Shown here: positions 1 through 6,829 of the stretch, piece after piece
Numbering within the stretch: the first letter of the stretch is position 1
Layout of the letters: each line of letters begins with the position of its first letter
From: a virus
Reading direction: 5' to 3' (one strand)
Virus record (IMG/VR): IMGVR_UViG_3300027976_000172
Location: 1 to 27,214 of that record
Length of the DNA stretch: 27,214 nucleotides
Notes under the pieces: model-generated
Database searches by the model: none
Seen by the model: the letters and a program-made list of their open reading frames with translations, nothing else
Told to the model about the DNA's origin: nothing
Translations under genes and position numbers: made by a program

Positions 1-342
1 TCTATCAGAAATCTTAGGTACAAAGAAGAACAATTTACCGATTGGTAAGTTCAACGCTTGTACAGATACGATATCATTCGCTAATAATTTAGAGAATACA
101 CGTCTAATGATTGGGAAAACTACAGTTTCAAATGAACCGTTTGACCCTGATGAGTCAGTAGTTTCGTTAATCAATACAGATGCTTGATTCTCATATAAAA
201 GAGCGATGTTCTCTCTTACATGTCCTTCAAGACCTTCTAGGAAACCTAGTCCGTCCCATTTACTTACCGTAGCTTCACGGATTGCTTTTTGGTGTTTAAG
301 TCCAATATTTCCGACTTCACCTGATTTTAATAAATATCCCAT
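1..342 (-). CDS. Major capsid protein, gp23-like (N-terminal 114 residues, cut by window edge)
   Basis: The reading frame opens with ATG at 342 and stays open to base 1, so only the N-terminus is present. The peptide starts MGYLLKSGEVGNIGLKHQKA and continues through VRENIALLYENQASVLINE, an FETVVFPIIRRVF block and VQALNLPIGKLFFFVPK. These match the N-terminal region of T4 gp23-type capsid proteins (the LLENQ-like segment followed by the VQ..N.P.G..FF segment). It follows the scaffold gene by 20 nt, the T4 order gp22-gp23. A possible maturation site IRE-A lies at residues 21-24; T4 gp23 is also trimmed at its N-terminus by gp21 but after about 65 residues, so the propeptide here would be short. 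The family call is firm; the cleavage site is inferred. Confidence 0.85.
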   Translation of the reverse strand, partial: MGYLLKSGEVGNIGLKHQKAIREATVSKWDGLGFLEGLEGHVRENIALLYENQASVLINETTDSSGSNGSFETVVFPIIRRVFSKLLANDIVSVQALNLPIGKLFFFVPKISDR

Positions 343-362
343 TTTTAATTTAGATTTTTAAT

Positions 363-1571
363 TTATTTGTATTTATAATTAAACTCCCACATAGCTTTCA
401 TTTTAGCTAATTCAGGGTTTTCAAATACTTTTGATTCTGTTATTTGAGATGCTCCTGTTGATGCAGTCTTGTTAACTTTGGCGTCAACTGACTCCTTAAT
501 AGTTTTCTTAGACTTAACACCCATAAGTTCTTTAGCTAAACCTTTATAAATCAATGAAGATTCTTTAATTGTTTTAGCTTCGTCCATTCTCTTGACGATA
601 TCTATCTTTTCGTCTTTAGTTGTAGTGTTCTCAGTAAACAATCTAACAACGTGTGCTAGGTTACTATTGAATACAGCTACTTCTTGTAACTTCTGTCTAA
701 ACTGTTTTAAAGCGTCAACCATTTTTTCTTGGTTTTCCTTTAATTCTTTGTTTTCAGTTTTAACACTTAAAAAGTTGTTCCTTAGAACTCTATTTTCTTT
801 TATAATTTTACTATTGTTGATTTTTGGTTCACTAGATTCTCTAGTCAGTTTCTTAGGAAAATTAGATGGTCTTTTTCTTTGACCTCTACCATTCGGATAA
901 TTTCTAGTAACATTTTCTGTTCCTAAATTTTTATCATCATCTTCTTCGGTCATTTCGATTTCATAAACAATTTCCTCATCTTCTTCGGTCATTTCGATTT
1001 CATAAACAATTTCCTCATCTTCGTCTTCATTGTTTGCCCATAACTCTAGTTCATCACCAGCATCTAAGTCGATTACTTCTTCGTCATCATCTAAATCCAT
1101 GTCATCGTCCATGTCCAATCCTCCACCAAGTTCAACCCTGTATTCAGCACCAGTTTCATTATCAGTGAATGTAACACCGTTCTCATCTTGAACTACTTCA
1201 ATTTCTGAGTCTGGGTCCATACTTTTGAATACTTTAATTAACTCCTCATCGTCTGAGTCAGTTAAATCAATAACATCCATGTCGTCACCTTCAAATTCTT
1301 CATCATCACCTAAATCTAAATCATCTTCTTCATCACCCATTTCTAAATCATCTTCTTCATCACCCATTTCTAGGTCTGTTGCCATTAGGTCATCTTCCTC
1401 ATCCTCTTTAACCGCCTTTGTTGGATTCCCTAAAGATTCCCTTACCATTTCTTCAATTTCTGAACCCATTGTACGAGCCAGTATTTCTTTTGCGTTGGCT
1501 TTGAAGGTTGCATCAATTTGTGCAGCTTCCAGGAGAGCTTGTTCAATAACCGATTTTTCTGTTTTTGCCAT
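363..1571 (-). CDS. Prohead core scaffold protein, gp22-like, very acidic
   Basis: The 402-residue protein has an extremely acidic N-terminal half containing two kinds of direct repeat (DDLEMGDEE-type units and a 13-residue EDEEIVYEIEMTE unit). A short basic stretch follows, then an alpha-helical, coiled-coil-like C-terminal part (KENRVLRNNFLSVKTENKEL, then FNSNLAHVVRLFTEN). Acidic, helical composition and position immediately upstream of the capsid gene are the hallmarks of T4 gp22-type scaffolds, which are degraded by the gp21 protease. Possible I-x-E protease sites are present: IKE-S twice (TIKESS, TIKESV) and ITE-S. It is longer than T4 gp22 (about 270 residues), mostly because of the acidic repeats. 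No Shine-Dalgarno is seen before the ATG, only an A-rich leader. Role assigned from context and composition. Confidence 0.75.
   Translation of the reverse strand: MAKTEKSVIEQALLEAAQIDATFKANAKEILARTMGSEIEEMVRESLGNPTKAVKEDEEDDLMATDLEMGDEEDDLEMGDEEDDLDLGDDEEFEGDDMDVIDLTDSDDEELIKVFKSMDPDSEIEVVQDENGVTFTDNETGAEYRVELGGGLDMDDDMDLDDDEEVIDLDAGDELELWANNEDEDEEIVYEIEMTEEDEEIVYEIEMTEEDDDKNLGTENVTRNYPNGRGQRKRPSNFPKKLTRESSEPKINNSKIIKENRVLRNNFLSVKTENKELKENQEKMVDALKQFRQKLQEVAVFNSNLAHVVRLFTENTTTKDEKIDIVKRMDEAKTIKESSLIYKGLAKELMGVKSKKTIKESVDAKVNKTASTGASQITESKVFENPELAKMKAMWEFNYKYK
369..377 (-). promoter_or_regulatory. TATAAATAC, T4-type late promoter-like box before the capsid gene
   Basis: Read on the minus strand the bases spell TATAAATAC, the T4 late (gp55-dependent) -10 consensus, 26 nt before the capsid start codon. 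It lies in the last codons of the scaffold gene (Tyr/Lys codons), so chance is possible in such AT-rich DNA. The same nonamer occurs 29 nt before terL. Confidence 0.4.
938..1015. repeat. Two perfect 39-bp direct repeats inside the scaffold gene
   Basis: Copies at 938-976 and 977-1015 are adjacent and appear identical, keeping frame and adding 13 acidic residues. A second in-frame pair of 27-bp units (DDLEMGDEE) lies at about 1322-1376. Confidence 0.85.
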
Positions 1572-1698
1572 TTTCTTATTTATTTTTAAGAATTATTATA
1601 ACAAACCCGTGTTGGGTCGTTTCTCAATAAATATGTGGTTTATTCAATGAAAAGCTTAAAACATTAAAAAAATGTGGAAATTATTACTAGGTTAGTTG

Positions 1699-1708
1699 GA
1701 TATTTATA
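1699..1708 (+). promoter_or_regulatory. GATATTTATA box 3 nt before the SprT-like gene
   Basis: GATATTTATA is followed by TGT and the ATG at 1712. The same box at the same distance occurs before three minus-strand genes (starts 12965, 13479, 13880). Role as a phage promoter is inferred from recurrence; so short a distance would give a leaderless or nearly leaderless mRNA. Confidence 0.5.
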
Positions 1709-1711
1709 TGT

Positions 1712-2119
1712 ATGGGGAAAAAAAACATTAGATATATATTGAAGGAATACGTGGAAAACGATATAAAATTCCAAGAAAACACATTAGATAGGTTATTTAA
1801 TCATTGTGTTAAAAACATCTATTTAGCATACAAAAAAATATATGGTGGTGAACCAGATATACCGAAAATTAAATTAAAATTTGATGATAACTTTAAGGAT
1901 GGGAAGATTGGTGCCTTTATTCACCCTGAGTTTGATGGTGACCATGGTGTTATGTTAATAAAAACAAAGGCTGTTGAGGATGGTGGTGAAGAATATGTTA
2001 AGCACATAATAACCCATGAACTTATTCACGCTGTTTTAGGACACAAGGACCACGAACATGATGAAAAGTTTCACGGGTTATCAGATTTGTTAGGGTTACC
2101 TAACGAGTACAGGGATTAG
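1712..2119 (+). CDS. SprT-like zinc metallopeptidase
   Basis: The 135-residue protein carries HELIH at residues 102-106 (His102, Glu103, His106) followed by a histidine-rich stretch with His121 in KFHGL, fitting the SprT/Spartan-type gluzincin pattern of HExxH plus a downstream third zinc ligand. The preceding strand (GVMLIKTKAVEDG) fits the family core. It would hydrolyse peptide bonds using zinc; SprT-family members in cells act on DNA-protein crosslinks, but the phage role is unknown. It is a single plus-strand gene inside the minus-strand head cluster, with its own GATATTTATA box, and its stop overlaps the stop of the DUF4494-like gene by 4 nt. Its N-terminus (RYILKEY) contains an L-K-E motif like those discussed as possible prohead-protease sites. 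Confidence 0.75.
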   Translation: MGKKNIRYILKEYVENDIKFQENTLDRLFNHCVKNIYLAYKKIYGGEPDIPKIKLKFDDNFKDGKIGAFIHPEFDGDHGVMLIKTKAVEDGGEEYVKHIITHELIHAVLGHKDHEHDEKFHGLSDLLGLPNEYRD

Positions 2120-2343
2120 GCAGCTACAAACTCAACTACATCTTCAATAGCTGATTTAACAGCTGATACAATTTCGTAATCTAAAACAGTATCTTTAAGA
2201 TAGTCAGTCATTCTAGCCTCAGCTTCAGTACATGATATAGCATCCACTAAATACTGTGATTTGATTTTTTTAGTTTTCCCAGTGTCAGTCATTGTTTCGA
2301 ATTCTACCCTTACTAAAAAATACTTTGTTATTTGTTCATCCAT
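2116..2343 (-). CDS. DUF4494-like small protein
   Basis: The 75-residue protein has the pattern YFLVRVEFE, Gly-Lys-rich turn, then QYLVDAISCTEAEARMTDYL, which I recognise as the DUF4494 signature (YLVDA-S-TEAEAR), a family found mainly in Bacteroidota and their phages. Function is unknown. It lies between the scaffold and the 102-residue protein on the minus strand and converges with the SprT-like gene (4-nt overlap of stops). The leader before ATG is A/T-rich without Shine-Dalgarno. Confidence 0.7.
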   Translation of the reverse strand: MDEQITKYFLVRVEFETMTDTGKTKKIKSQYLVDAISCTEAEARMTDYLKDTVLDYEIVSAVKSAIEDVVEFVAA

Positions 2344-2417
2344 AATAAAACTTTTTTTTTAATTTATAATTGTTAATGATTATAATGATACCTAAACTAT
2401 AAAAGTTTGTAAACAAC

Positions 2418-2439
2418 AAATGGGTCTCTCAACCCATTT
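2418..2439. terminator. Hairpin terminator candidate in the 2344-2519 gap
   Basis: AAATGGGT and ACCCATTT form an 8-bp stem with a 6-nt loop (CTCTCA), flanked by A-rich and T-rich sequence, so it could act in either direction. It lies downstream of the minus-strand gene ending at 2520. The rest of this 176-nt gap holds no gene I can support but contains a GC-rich pocket at about 2487-2502. Confidence 0.55.
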
Positions 2440-2519
2440 TAATTATTGTTCCATTAAAAAAATAATGCTTGCTTTTTAATTGCTTATGCTGCAGCGCGCG
2501 CATCTTTTTTATATGTATA

Positions 2520-2828
2520 TTATTCAGTAATACCTAAATACCTCAACATTTCATCTCTACCATACACTTGTTCCAATCTCTTAATAACTAACGCTGGATT
2601 TTTTCTCATGTAAGAAATTACGTTTACTGGTACATCATCACTATAAGGCCCGAAAATACCCATTAATTGGTCTTCCCTTTTATATGGTTTGAAAGAACTT
2701 TTTCTGAAATTATTTGATTTTCTTTGTATTTCTCTTTCAGGTGTAGCTTCATTTATAGCATCTACCTTAATAATCTTCTCAACCAATGATTGGATGTCTT
2801 TTTCGTTTAATTTAATTACTTTAGTCAT
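2520..2828 (-). CDS. Unknown 102-residue protein following the prohead protease
   Basis: Not recognised. The start codon overlaps the protease stop in a TAATG junction, implying translational coupling and a linked role. The N-terminus TKVIKLNEKDIQSLVEKIIK is helical with an L-N-E motif, resembling the N-termini of several other small proteins in this window. The middle is basic (KSNNFRKSSFKPYKRED) and the C-terminus helical (NPALVIKRLEQVYGRDEMLR). Position between protease and scaffold in a T4-like head operon suggests a prohead core or virion component, but nothing in the sequence proves it. Confidence 0.7.
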   Translation of the reverse strand: MTKVIKLNEKDIQSLVEKIIKVDAINEATPEREIQRKSNNFRKSSFKPYKREDQLMGIFGPYSDDVPVNVISYMRKNPALVIKRLEQVYGRDEMLRYLGITE

Positions 2829-3556
2829 TATAATATATTGTTTAATTTATCTAACATCGAACCTTCGTTTAATGTCGTATTTTTATTTGTTGATTCAGTA
2901 TATGTTTTTAAATCAGTTTTATCATTAGAAATCCAAGCTCCAGGTGTTGACGGTGATGTAACAATATCCCAACAGATGATTTCAAAGTCGTCTTGTACTA
3001 CATTCTTACCACCTTCTTGTTTAAGTGAACCCACACCTCTTGATGAGATACCAACAGTCCAACCTTTTCTTAACATATTAGCTACCTTATCACCAAGTGT
3101 ACTAACAATACCTTGTTTATGGTAAGCTGGTGTTGTATCCAACTCAATTTCACCCATAAGTGTAACACCTTCCCACCAAGTTTTAGTTATACAATGAGAT
3201 ACTCTTTCACCATCAATGATTGATGACTCTGGATGATTAAGTTCACCAAGAGCTGTTCCCATTTTAATAAATTCTTGATAAGCTATGTTTTGTTGTTCCA
3301 ATACCTTTTTCGGGTAGATTCGACCATTCTTATTCTCGATACCATATTTCTGTAAAACAGCATATAGTATTACTTTGTCCGGTACAGCACCATCCGTATA
3401 TAAATCAGGTGCTTTCGTACCTGAATCGAATTCTCTAAGTAACGCCTCATTAGAACAAGTACCATCAGCACAAGTTAATTTAGGTGTAATAAAACCAGCG
3501 TCATACTCGATAAGAACACCTTTTTTATTTAATTCGTTATTATTGTTTATAAACAT
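2828..3556 (-). CDS. Prohead maturation protease, gp21-like
   Basis: The 242-residue protein carries the blocks typical of T4 gp21-family serine proteases: NKNGRIYP (residues 76-82), GELNHPES with probable catalytic His108, GERVSH (116-121), a GEIELDTTPA strand, VGISSRGVGS with the candidate nucleophile at Ser171/Ser172, then DIVTSPSTPGAW. It should assemble inside the prohead and cleave scaffold, capsid protein and itself during maturation. T4 gp21 is of similar size (about 210 residues). The first 50 residues, including two Cys in CADGTC, are not explained by the protease core. It is followed by an unknown gene through a TAATG overlap and preceded by a CATATTTATA box 13 nt before the ATG. 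Confidence 0.85.
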   Translation of the reverse strand: MFINNNNELNKKGVLIEYDAGFITPKLTCADGTCSNEALLREFDSGTKAPDLYTDGAVPDKVILYAVLQKYGIENKNGRIYPKKVLEQQNIAYQEFIKMGTALGELNHPESSIIDGERVSHCITKTWWEGVTLMGEIELDTTPAYHKQGIVSTLGDKVANMLRKGWTVGISSRGVGSLKQEGGKNVVQDDFEIICWDIVTSPSTPGAWISNDKTDLKTYTESTNKNTTLNEGSMLDKLNNIL

Positions 3557-3569
3557 ATTAGATTTTCTA

Positions 3570-3578
3570 TATAAATAT
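3570..3578 (-). promoter_or_regulatory. ATATTTATA box before the protease gene
   Basis: On the minus strand ATATTTATA lies 13 nt before the protease ATG, a variant of the recurring GATATTTATA box. On the plus strand the same bases read TATAAATAT, 43 nt before the CCA-enzyme gene, so its direction is ambiguous in this divergent 65-nt gap. Confidence 0.4.
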
Positions 3579-3621
3579 GCACTTTTTTTGTTATATTTAG
3601 GCAGAATTAAAAGATAACGAT

Positions 3622-5133
3622 ATGAGTAATAAAGAAATTAGGGTTCAAAAGGTGATAAGTGTACCAAAATCCATTGATAAAATACATGATATTTTCAAAA
3701 AAGATGGGTTTAAGTTATATTTAGTCGGTGGTGCTGTTAGAGACACATTGGTAAATAAATACCCTAAAGATTTTGATTTAGTTACAGATGCGACACCTGA
3801 AAAAATAAAAAGTTTACTACATATGTACCCAACGATTGAGTCTGGTGAACAATTTGGTGTCGTTAATGTTGTAACTGAGGACGACACATACGAGATTGCC
3901 ACTTTCAGGTTTGATATCGGTCGTGGCCGTAGACCTAATTCCGTAGAGTTCACAACCATCGATAAAGATGTGTTAAGAAGAGACCTAACCATCAACGCTT
4001 TATTCTATGATTTAGATACAAAAGAAATTGTTGACTTAGTTGGTGGTATTTCTGATTTAGAAAATGGTATCGTTAGAACGGTTGGTAATGCTGTTGATAG
4101 GTTTGATGAAGATAAATTAAGAATATTAAGAGCGTTACGATTTGCTGGTCGTATTGGTTCGGATGTTGATGATGGTATAGATAAAGCTATTAAACGTGAT
4201 AACACAATCATTAGTGGTGATGGGAAACCATTAGCACAAGAAAGAATTCAAGATGAGTTCATTAAGGGGATTAAACAAGCTAAATCCGTTAAACATTTTG
4301 TTGGGATGATTGAGAAGTATGGTTTATTTCAGTGGATATTTCATGATATGGATGTTAGTGGTGAGATTTTAAATATTAAAAACCCAATTATATTGGTAAG
4401 TTCTATTTTAAGGAATGAGACAGTGGATATCGATAAAAGGTTAACTGGTATATTAAAATTTACTAAGTTACAAGGTAAACAAATTAAGTTTTTGATTGAT
4501 TTCTTTAAAAACGGTACACCTAACACAGCTTACAAATTTAAAGAAAAGGTTAAAACATTGAGTATTGATGGTAGTATAATCCACCACTTTGGTAAACAAA
4601 TGGGGATGAATAAACAATTTATTAAATGTTTTAATAAGTATGAAATAAGTATTGATGGTGATACACTATTTAAACAAGGTTTTAATGGTAGAGATTTGGG
4701 GATTGAAAAAGAAAGACTTGAGACCGAAATATTTAATGGATTATTAAGAAAATCAACAATCAATTACTCAGCGTTGTTATTGGATAACTCATCACACAAT
4801 GATTTATTAGGTGTAATTAAAGAACATTGCCCACAAGTTACTAAAGAGTGGGTGGTTGTAGCTGACCATATGACAATTAACTTAGGGCCATTATTAGGTG
4901 AACAACGTCATCTAATAGGTAATGTTTTTCCTATGACCGTGACACATGTTGGTGGTGACAATAATGTAGTGGCGGTCTTAATACACACCACATCGTTTGA
5001 TGTTAATACACCACATGTTACTCTTTCGGTTGGTCCTAATGGTAAACCTGAAATGTCTAAACAAATTAATAATTGGTTACCTATTAAACCCTTTGAAATA
5101 AAGGGTATGGTGCAAGAAATTTATATCCCATAA
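3622..5133 (+). CDS. tRNA CCA-adding enzyme fused to a C-terminal 2H phosphoesterase domain
   Basis: Residues 1-160 form a class II nucleotidyltransferase head: GGAVRD at 36-41, catalytic pair Asp50-x-Asp52, RRDLTINA at 119-126, and EDKLRILRALRFAGRIG leading into the RNA-binding neck. Residues 230-375 are a helical body. The last 125 residues are unlike CCA enzymes: they hold two H-x-T motifs, HMT at 416-418 and HVT at 465-467, 47 residues apart, the mark of 2H phosphoesterases (2'-5' RNA ligase and cyclic phosphodiesterase relatives). Expected roles are CCA 3'-end synthesis and hydrolysis of 2',3'-cyclic phosphate or related RNA ends, that is tRNA repair. E. coli Cca pairs the same catalytic head with an unrelated HD phosphohydrolase domain. 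The gene is alone on the plus strand and ends at a strong terminator. The fusion is directly visible; the substrate is inferred. Confidence 0.85.
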   Translation: MSNKEIRVQKVISVPKSIDKIHDIFKKDGFKLYLVGGAVRDTLVNKYPKDFDLVTDATPEKIKSLLHMYPTIESGEQFGVVNVVTEDDTYEIATFRFDIGRGRRPNSVEFTTIDKDVLRRDLTINALFYDLDTKEIVDLVGGISDLENGIVRTVGNAVDRFDEDKLRILRALRFAGRIGSDVDDGIDKAIKRDNTIISGDGKPLAQERIQDEFIKGIKQAKSVKHFVGMIEKYGLFQWIFHDMDVSGEILNIKNPIILVSSILRNETVDIDKRLTGILKFTKLQGKQIKFLIDFFKNGTPNTAYKFKEKVKTLSIDGSIIHHFGKQMGMNKQFIKCFNKYEISIDGDTLFKQGFNGRDLGIEKERLETEIFNGLLRKSTINYSALLLDNSSHNDLLGVIKEHCPQVTKEWVVVADHMTINLGPLLGEQRHLIGNVFPMTVTHVGGDNNVVAVLIHTTSFDVNTPHVTLSVGPNGKPEMSKQINNWLPIKPFEIKGMVQEIYIP

Positions 5134-5141
5134 TTTTAAAT

Positions 5142-5175
5142 AAAAAACCCCTACCAATAATGGTAGGGGTTTTTT
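5142..5175. terminator. Bidirectional rho-independent terminator
   Basis: CCCCTACCA and TGGTAGGGG form a 9-bp stem with loop ATAA, with six A before and six T after, so it ends both the plus-strand CCA-enzyme gene and the minus-strand gene at 5180. The stem is identical to the terminator at 23677-23699. Confidence 0.92.
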
Positions 5176-5179
5176 ATTG

Positions 5180-5620
5180 TTATATTTTTTTCCGATAAAA
5201 CTTAAAATCCTCATCTGTTTCAAAAACATCATTTATAATCCTAGTGGATATCTCACTTAATGATGGATACAACTCTTCTGAATTAACTGGTACAAATGGT
5301 TCTTTTTGGAATATCGTTAGTTCTACAGACATAAAACTTCTTTTACTAAATGATATACCTGAGGAAGCCATATTAAAGTCAACGATACATTTATCACGAT
5401 AAAACCTTTCGTCCAAACTTAACACCTCAAATAACTTTTGTTTAATTCTTTTTGATTTTTGTTTAATAATGTTGTCGTAATTACTATCATTATTTTCTTT
5501 TGGTTTACCCCATGCTGATATTTGTATATAAATGGATTTTGGTTGTTTGTTATCAACCGTACCTGATACAACATTATACTCATAGGGTAATTTTAATGAA
5601 ATCTCTTTTCCTCTCTTCAT
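5180..5620 (-). CDS. Unknown 146-residue protein
   Basis: Not recognised. The protein is soluble in appearance, with alternating strands (YIQISAWGK, SFMSVELTIFQKEPFVPV) and helices (IIKQKSKRIKQKLFEVL, SLSEISTRIINDVFETDEDF), and no signal peptide or membrane segment. It is the last gene of the minus cluster downstream of the portal and is separated from the preceding gene by a terminator at 5700-5728, so it is probably transcribed on its own. The 130-nt gap before it is T/A-rich and offers no clear promoter. A virion or assembly role is possible from location only. Confidence 0.65.
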   Translation of the reverse strand: MKRGKEISLKLPYEYNVVSGTVDNKQPKSIYIQISAWGKPKENNDSNYDNIIKQKSKRIKQKLFEVLSLDERFYRDKCIVDFNMASSGISFSKRSFMSVELTIFQKEPFVPVNSEELYPSLSEISTRIINDVFETDEDFKFYRKKI

Positions 5621-5699
5621 AAAACTTTTTTATATTTTTTTTATTATGTTACATTTCCATAACAATCTTTTTTGTTAATGATATATTATTTTTAGAGAT

Positions 5700-5728
5700 A
5701 AAAAAAGCCCCATCAATTTGATAGAGCT
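5700..5728 (-). terminator. Rho-independent terminator of the 5751-7612 cluster
   Basis: On the minus strand AGCTCTATC pairs with GATGGGGCT (9 bp including G-U pairs) around a 5-nt loop and is followed by a run of T. It lies just downstream of the minus gene ending at 5751. On the plus strand the stem would lose the G-U pairs and lacks a T tract, so it is one-directional. Confidence 0.75.
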
Positions 5729-5750
5729 GTTTATATTAGAATAGTTAAAC

Positions 5751-6038
5751 TTATGTGTTAGGTTCCACACCTTTACTTTTCTTTTCTTTTTGAATGTGGT
5801 TCATTGTATAACCAGCCATAATAAATTCAGAACCAGCCCACATTAACATATCTTGTGTTGTCATAATATCAACCTTTTCCATTAAAAAATAAATCATACC
5901 AAATTGACCGATGGTGAAAGCTAAACCAGATTCTATTCTTTTTTTAGAAAAATAGGAATCCTCGGTTGAGTAAATCTTACCAAGTTCTTTCATAAACCAT
6001 TTAATACTATCTTTTACTTCAATAAACCATTTCTTCAT
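5751..6038 (-). CDS. Small membrane protein with two predicted helices, holin candidate
   Basis: The 95-residue protein has an amphipathic Trp/Lys-rich N-terminus (MKKWFIEVKDSIKWFMKELG), a hydrophobic segment at about 41-59 (LAFTIGQFGMIYFLMEKV), a second weaker one at about 63-83 (MLMWAGSEFIMAGYTM) and a Lys-rich tail. Size and two-helix hairpin topology with charged tail resemble class II holins, but there is no family motif I recognise. It follows the PAS-domain gene by 6 nt and closes the cluster before a terminator. A lysis role is inferred only; it could equally be an inner-membrane protein of another kind. No endolysin gene is seen in this window. Confidence 0.65.
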   Translation of the reverse strand: MKKWFIEVKDSIKWFMKELGKIYSTEDSYFSKKRIESGLAFTIGQFGMIYFLMEKVDIMTTQDMLMWAGSEFIMAGYTMNHIQKEKKSKGVEPNT

Positions 6039-6044
6039 ATTTTT

Positions 6045-6515
6045 CTATTTAATAAGTTTTTTATTAGATTTATTTTTTTCTGGTTTAAGTTGTTTTTTAG
6101 GTATAACCCCGATTGAGATTAATAAACCCAACTCATGAAAAAATTTAACAGACCAATTTAATGGTATTATCTCACCAAGATTGTTTATAAAATTACACCC
6201 ATAATTCGTATAATCATCCTCTTCTTTTAATCCACTAAATGTTTCACCTAGTTTCTTTTGTTCTGTTTTTGGTATAAAGTCTTCCCAAGACATATTAACT
6301 GGGTATTCCTCACTATAACCCATAACTTGTTCCCAATCACCATTAACAGCAACAAACTTATTCGTTTTATGGTTTGAGATTGTTCGAATTATGTGATATT
6401 TTTTAGTATCGTGTTTTTCCTTACTTAATTTTTGTAATATCTCTAACTCTTTAAAACCTAAATCGGTTAATATTTTTTCTAGTTTATTCAGTGCCATCAT
6501 CGTCTGTATTAACAT
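6045..6515 (-). CDS. PAS-domain protein
   Basis: The 156-residue protein has a helical N-terminus (residues 8-35) and a PAS fold at about 50-140: VNGDWEQVMGYSEEY, then MSWEDFIPKTEQ, a charged helix, and CNFINNLGEIIPLNWSVKFF followed by LLISIGVIPK, corresponding to the N-aW--v-Gys, w-dfi-pdD and r-kdG-i--l-w blocks of the family. PAS domains bind small ligands or mediate protein contacts. There is no kinase or output domain, only a Lys-rich tail. The start overlaps the upstream membrane protein gene; ATG codons at 6515, 6500 and 6497 are all possible. It sits between two membrane-protein genes, which suggests a sensor or adaptor acting with them. The domain call rests on motif reading without a profile search. 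Confidence 0.65.
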   Translation of the reverse strand: MLIQTMMALNKLEKILTDLGFKELEILQKLSKEKHDTKKYHIIRTISNHKTNKFVAVNGDWEQVMGYSEEYPVNMSWEDFIPKTEQKKLGETFSGLKEEDDYTNYGCNFINNLGEIIPLNWSVKFFHELGLLISIGVIPKKQLKPEKNKSNKKLIK

Positions 6516-6828
6516 TTTTTATTATTTTAGAGATGGTGGTCAATCTATCATTACATGAAACCATTTTAATATCAATGTGTTGTTTAATCTTTTCGATTAC
6601 TTCTGTATTACCATCTATATTACTTTTAATTACATCTTGTAATCCTTTCGAGGCTTCAGTCAGTAAAGGTAACATTTCCCTAAGTTCTTGAATTCTGGCC
6701 TCTTGTTCTTCTTTTAATTGTTCTATTATACCTTTTTTTTCGAGTTTAATTTCCTTTAACCATAACCACATCACATAAAATGTAGCACCAGCACCACCGA
6801 AAATTTGTAATAATGAGTCTAAGTCCAT
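6484..6828 (-). CDS. Membrane-anchored coiled-coil protein (holin or spanin-like topology)
   Basis: I start at ATG 6828 (1 nt after the upstream stop); the longer frame from 6837 would need TTG. The protein begins MDLDSLLQIFGGAGATFYVM, a single hydrophobic segment ending WLWLKEIK, followed by a long charged helix (KKGIIEQLKEEQEARIQELR and onward to residue 105) with heptad-like spacing. One N-terminal membrane segment followed by a coiled coil is the plan of BhlA-type holin-like proteins and of inner-membrane spanins. No catalytic motif is present. It overlaps the PAS gene and is part of the same operon. Lysis function is an inference from topology. Confidence 0.65.
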   Translation of the reverse strand: MDLDSLLQIFGGAGATFYVMWLWLKEIKLEKKGIIEQLKEEQEARIQELREMLPLLTEASKGLQDVIKSNIDGNTEVIEKIKQHIDIKMVSCNDRLTTISKIIKNVNTDDDGTE

Positions 6829-6829
6829 A

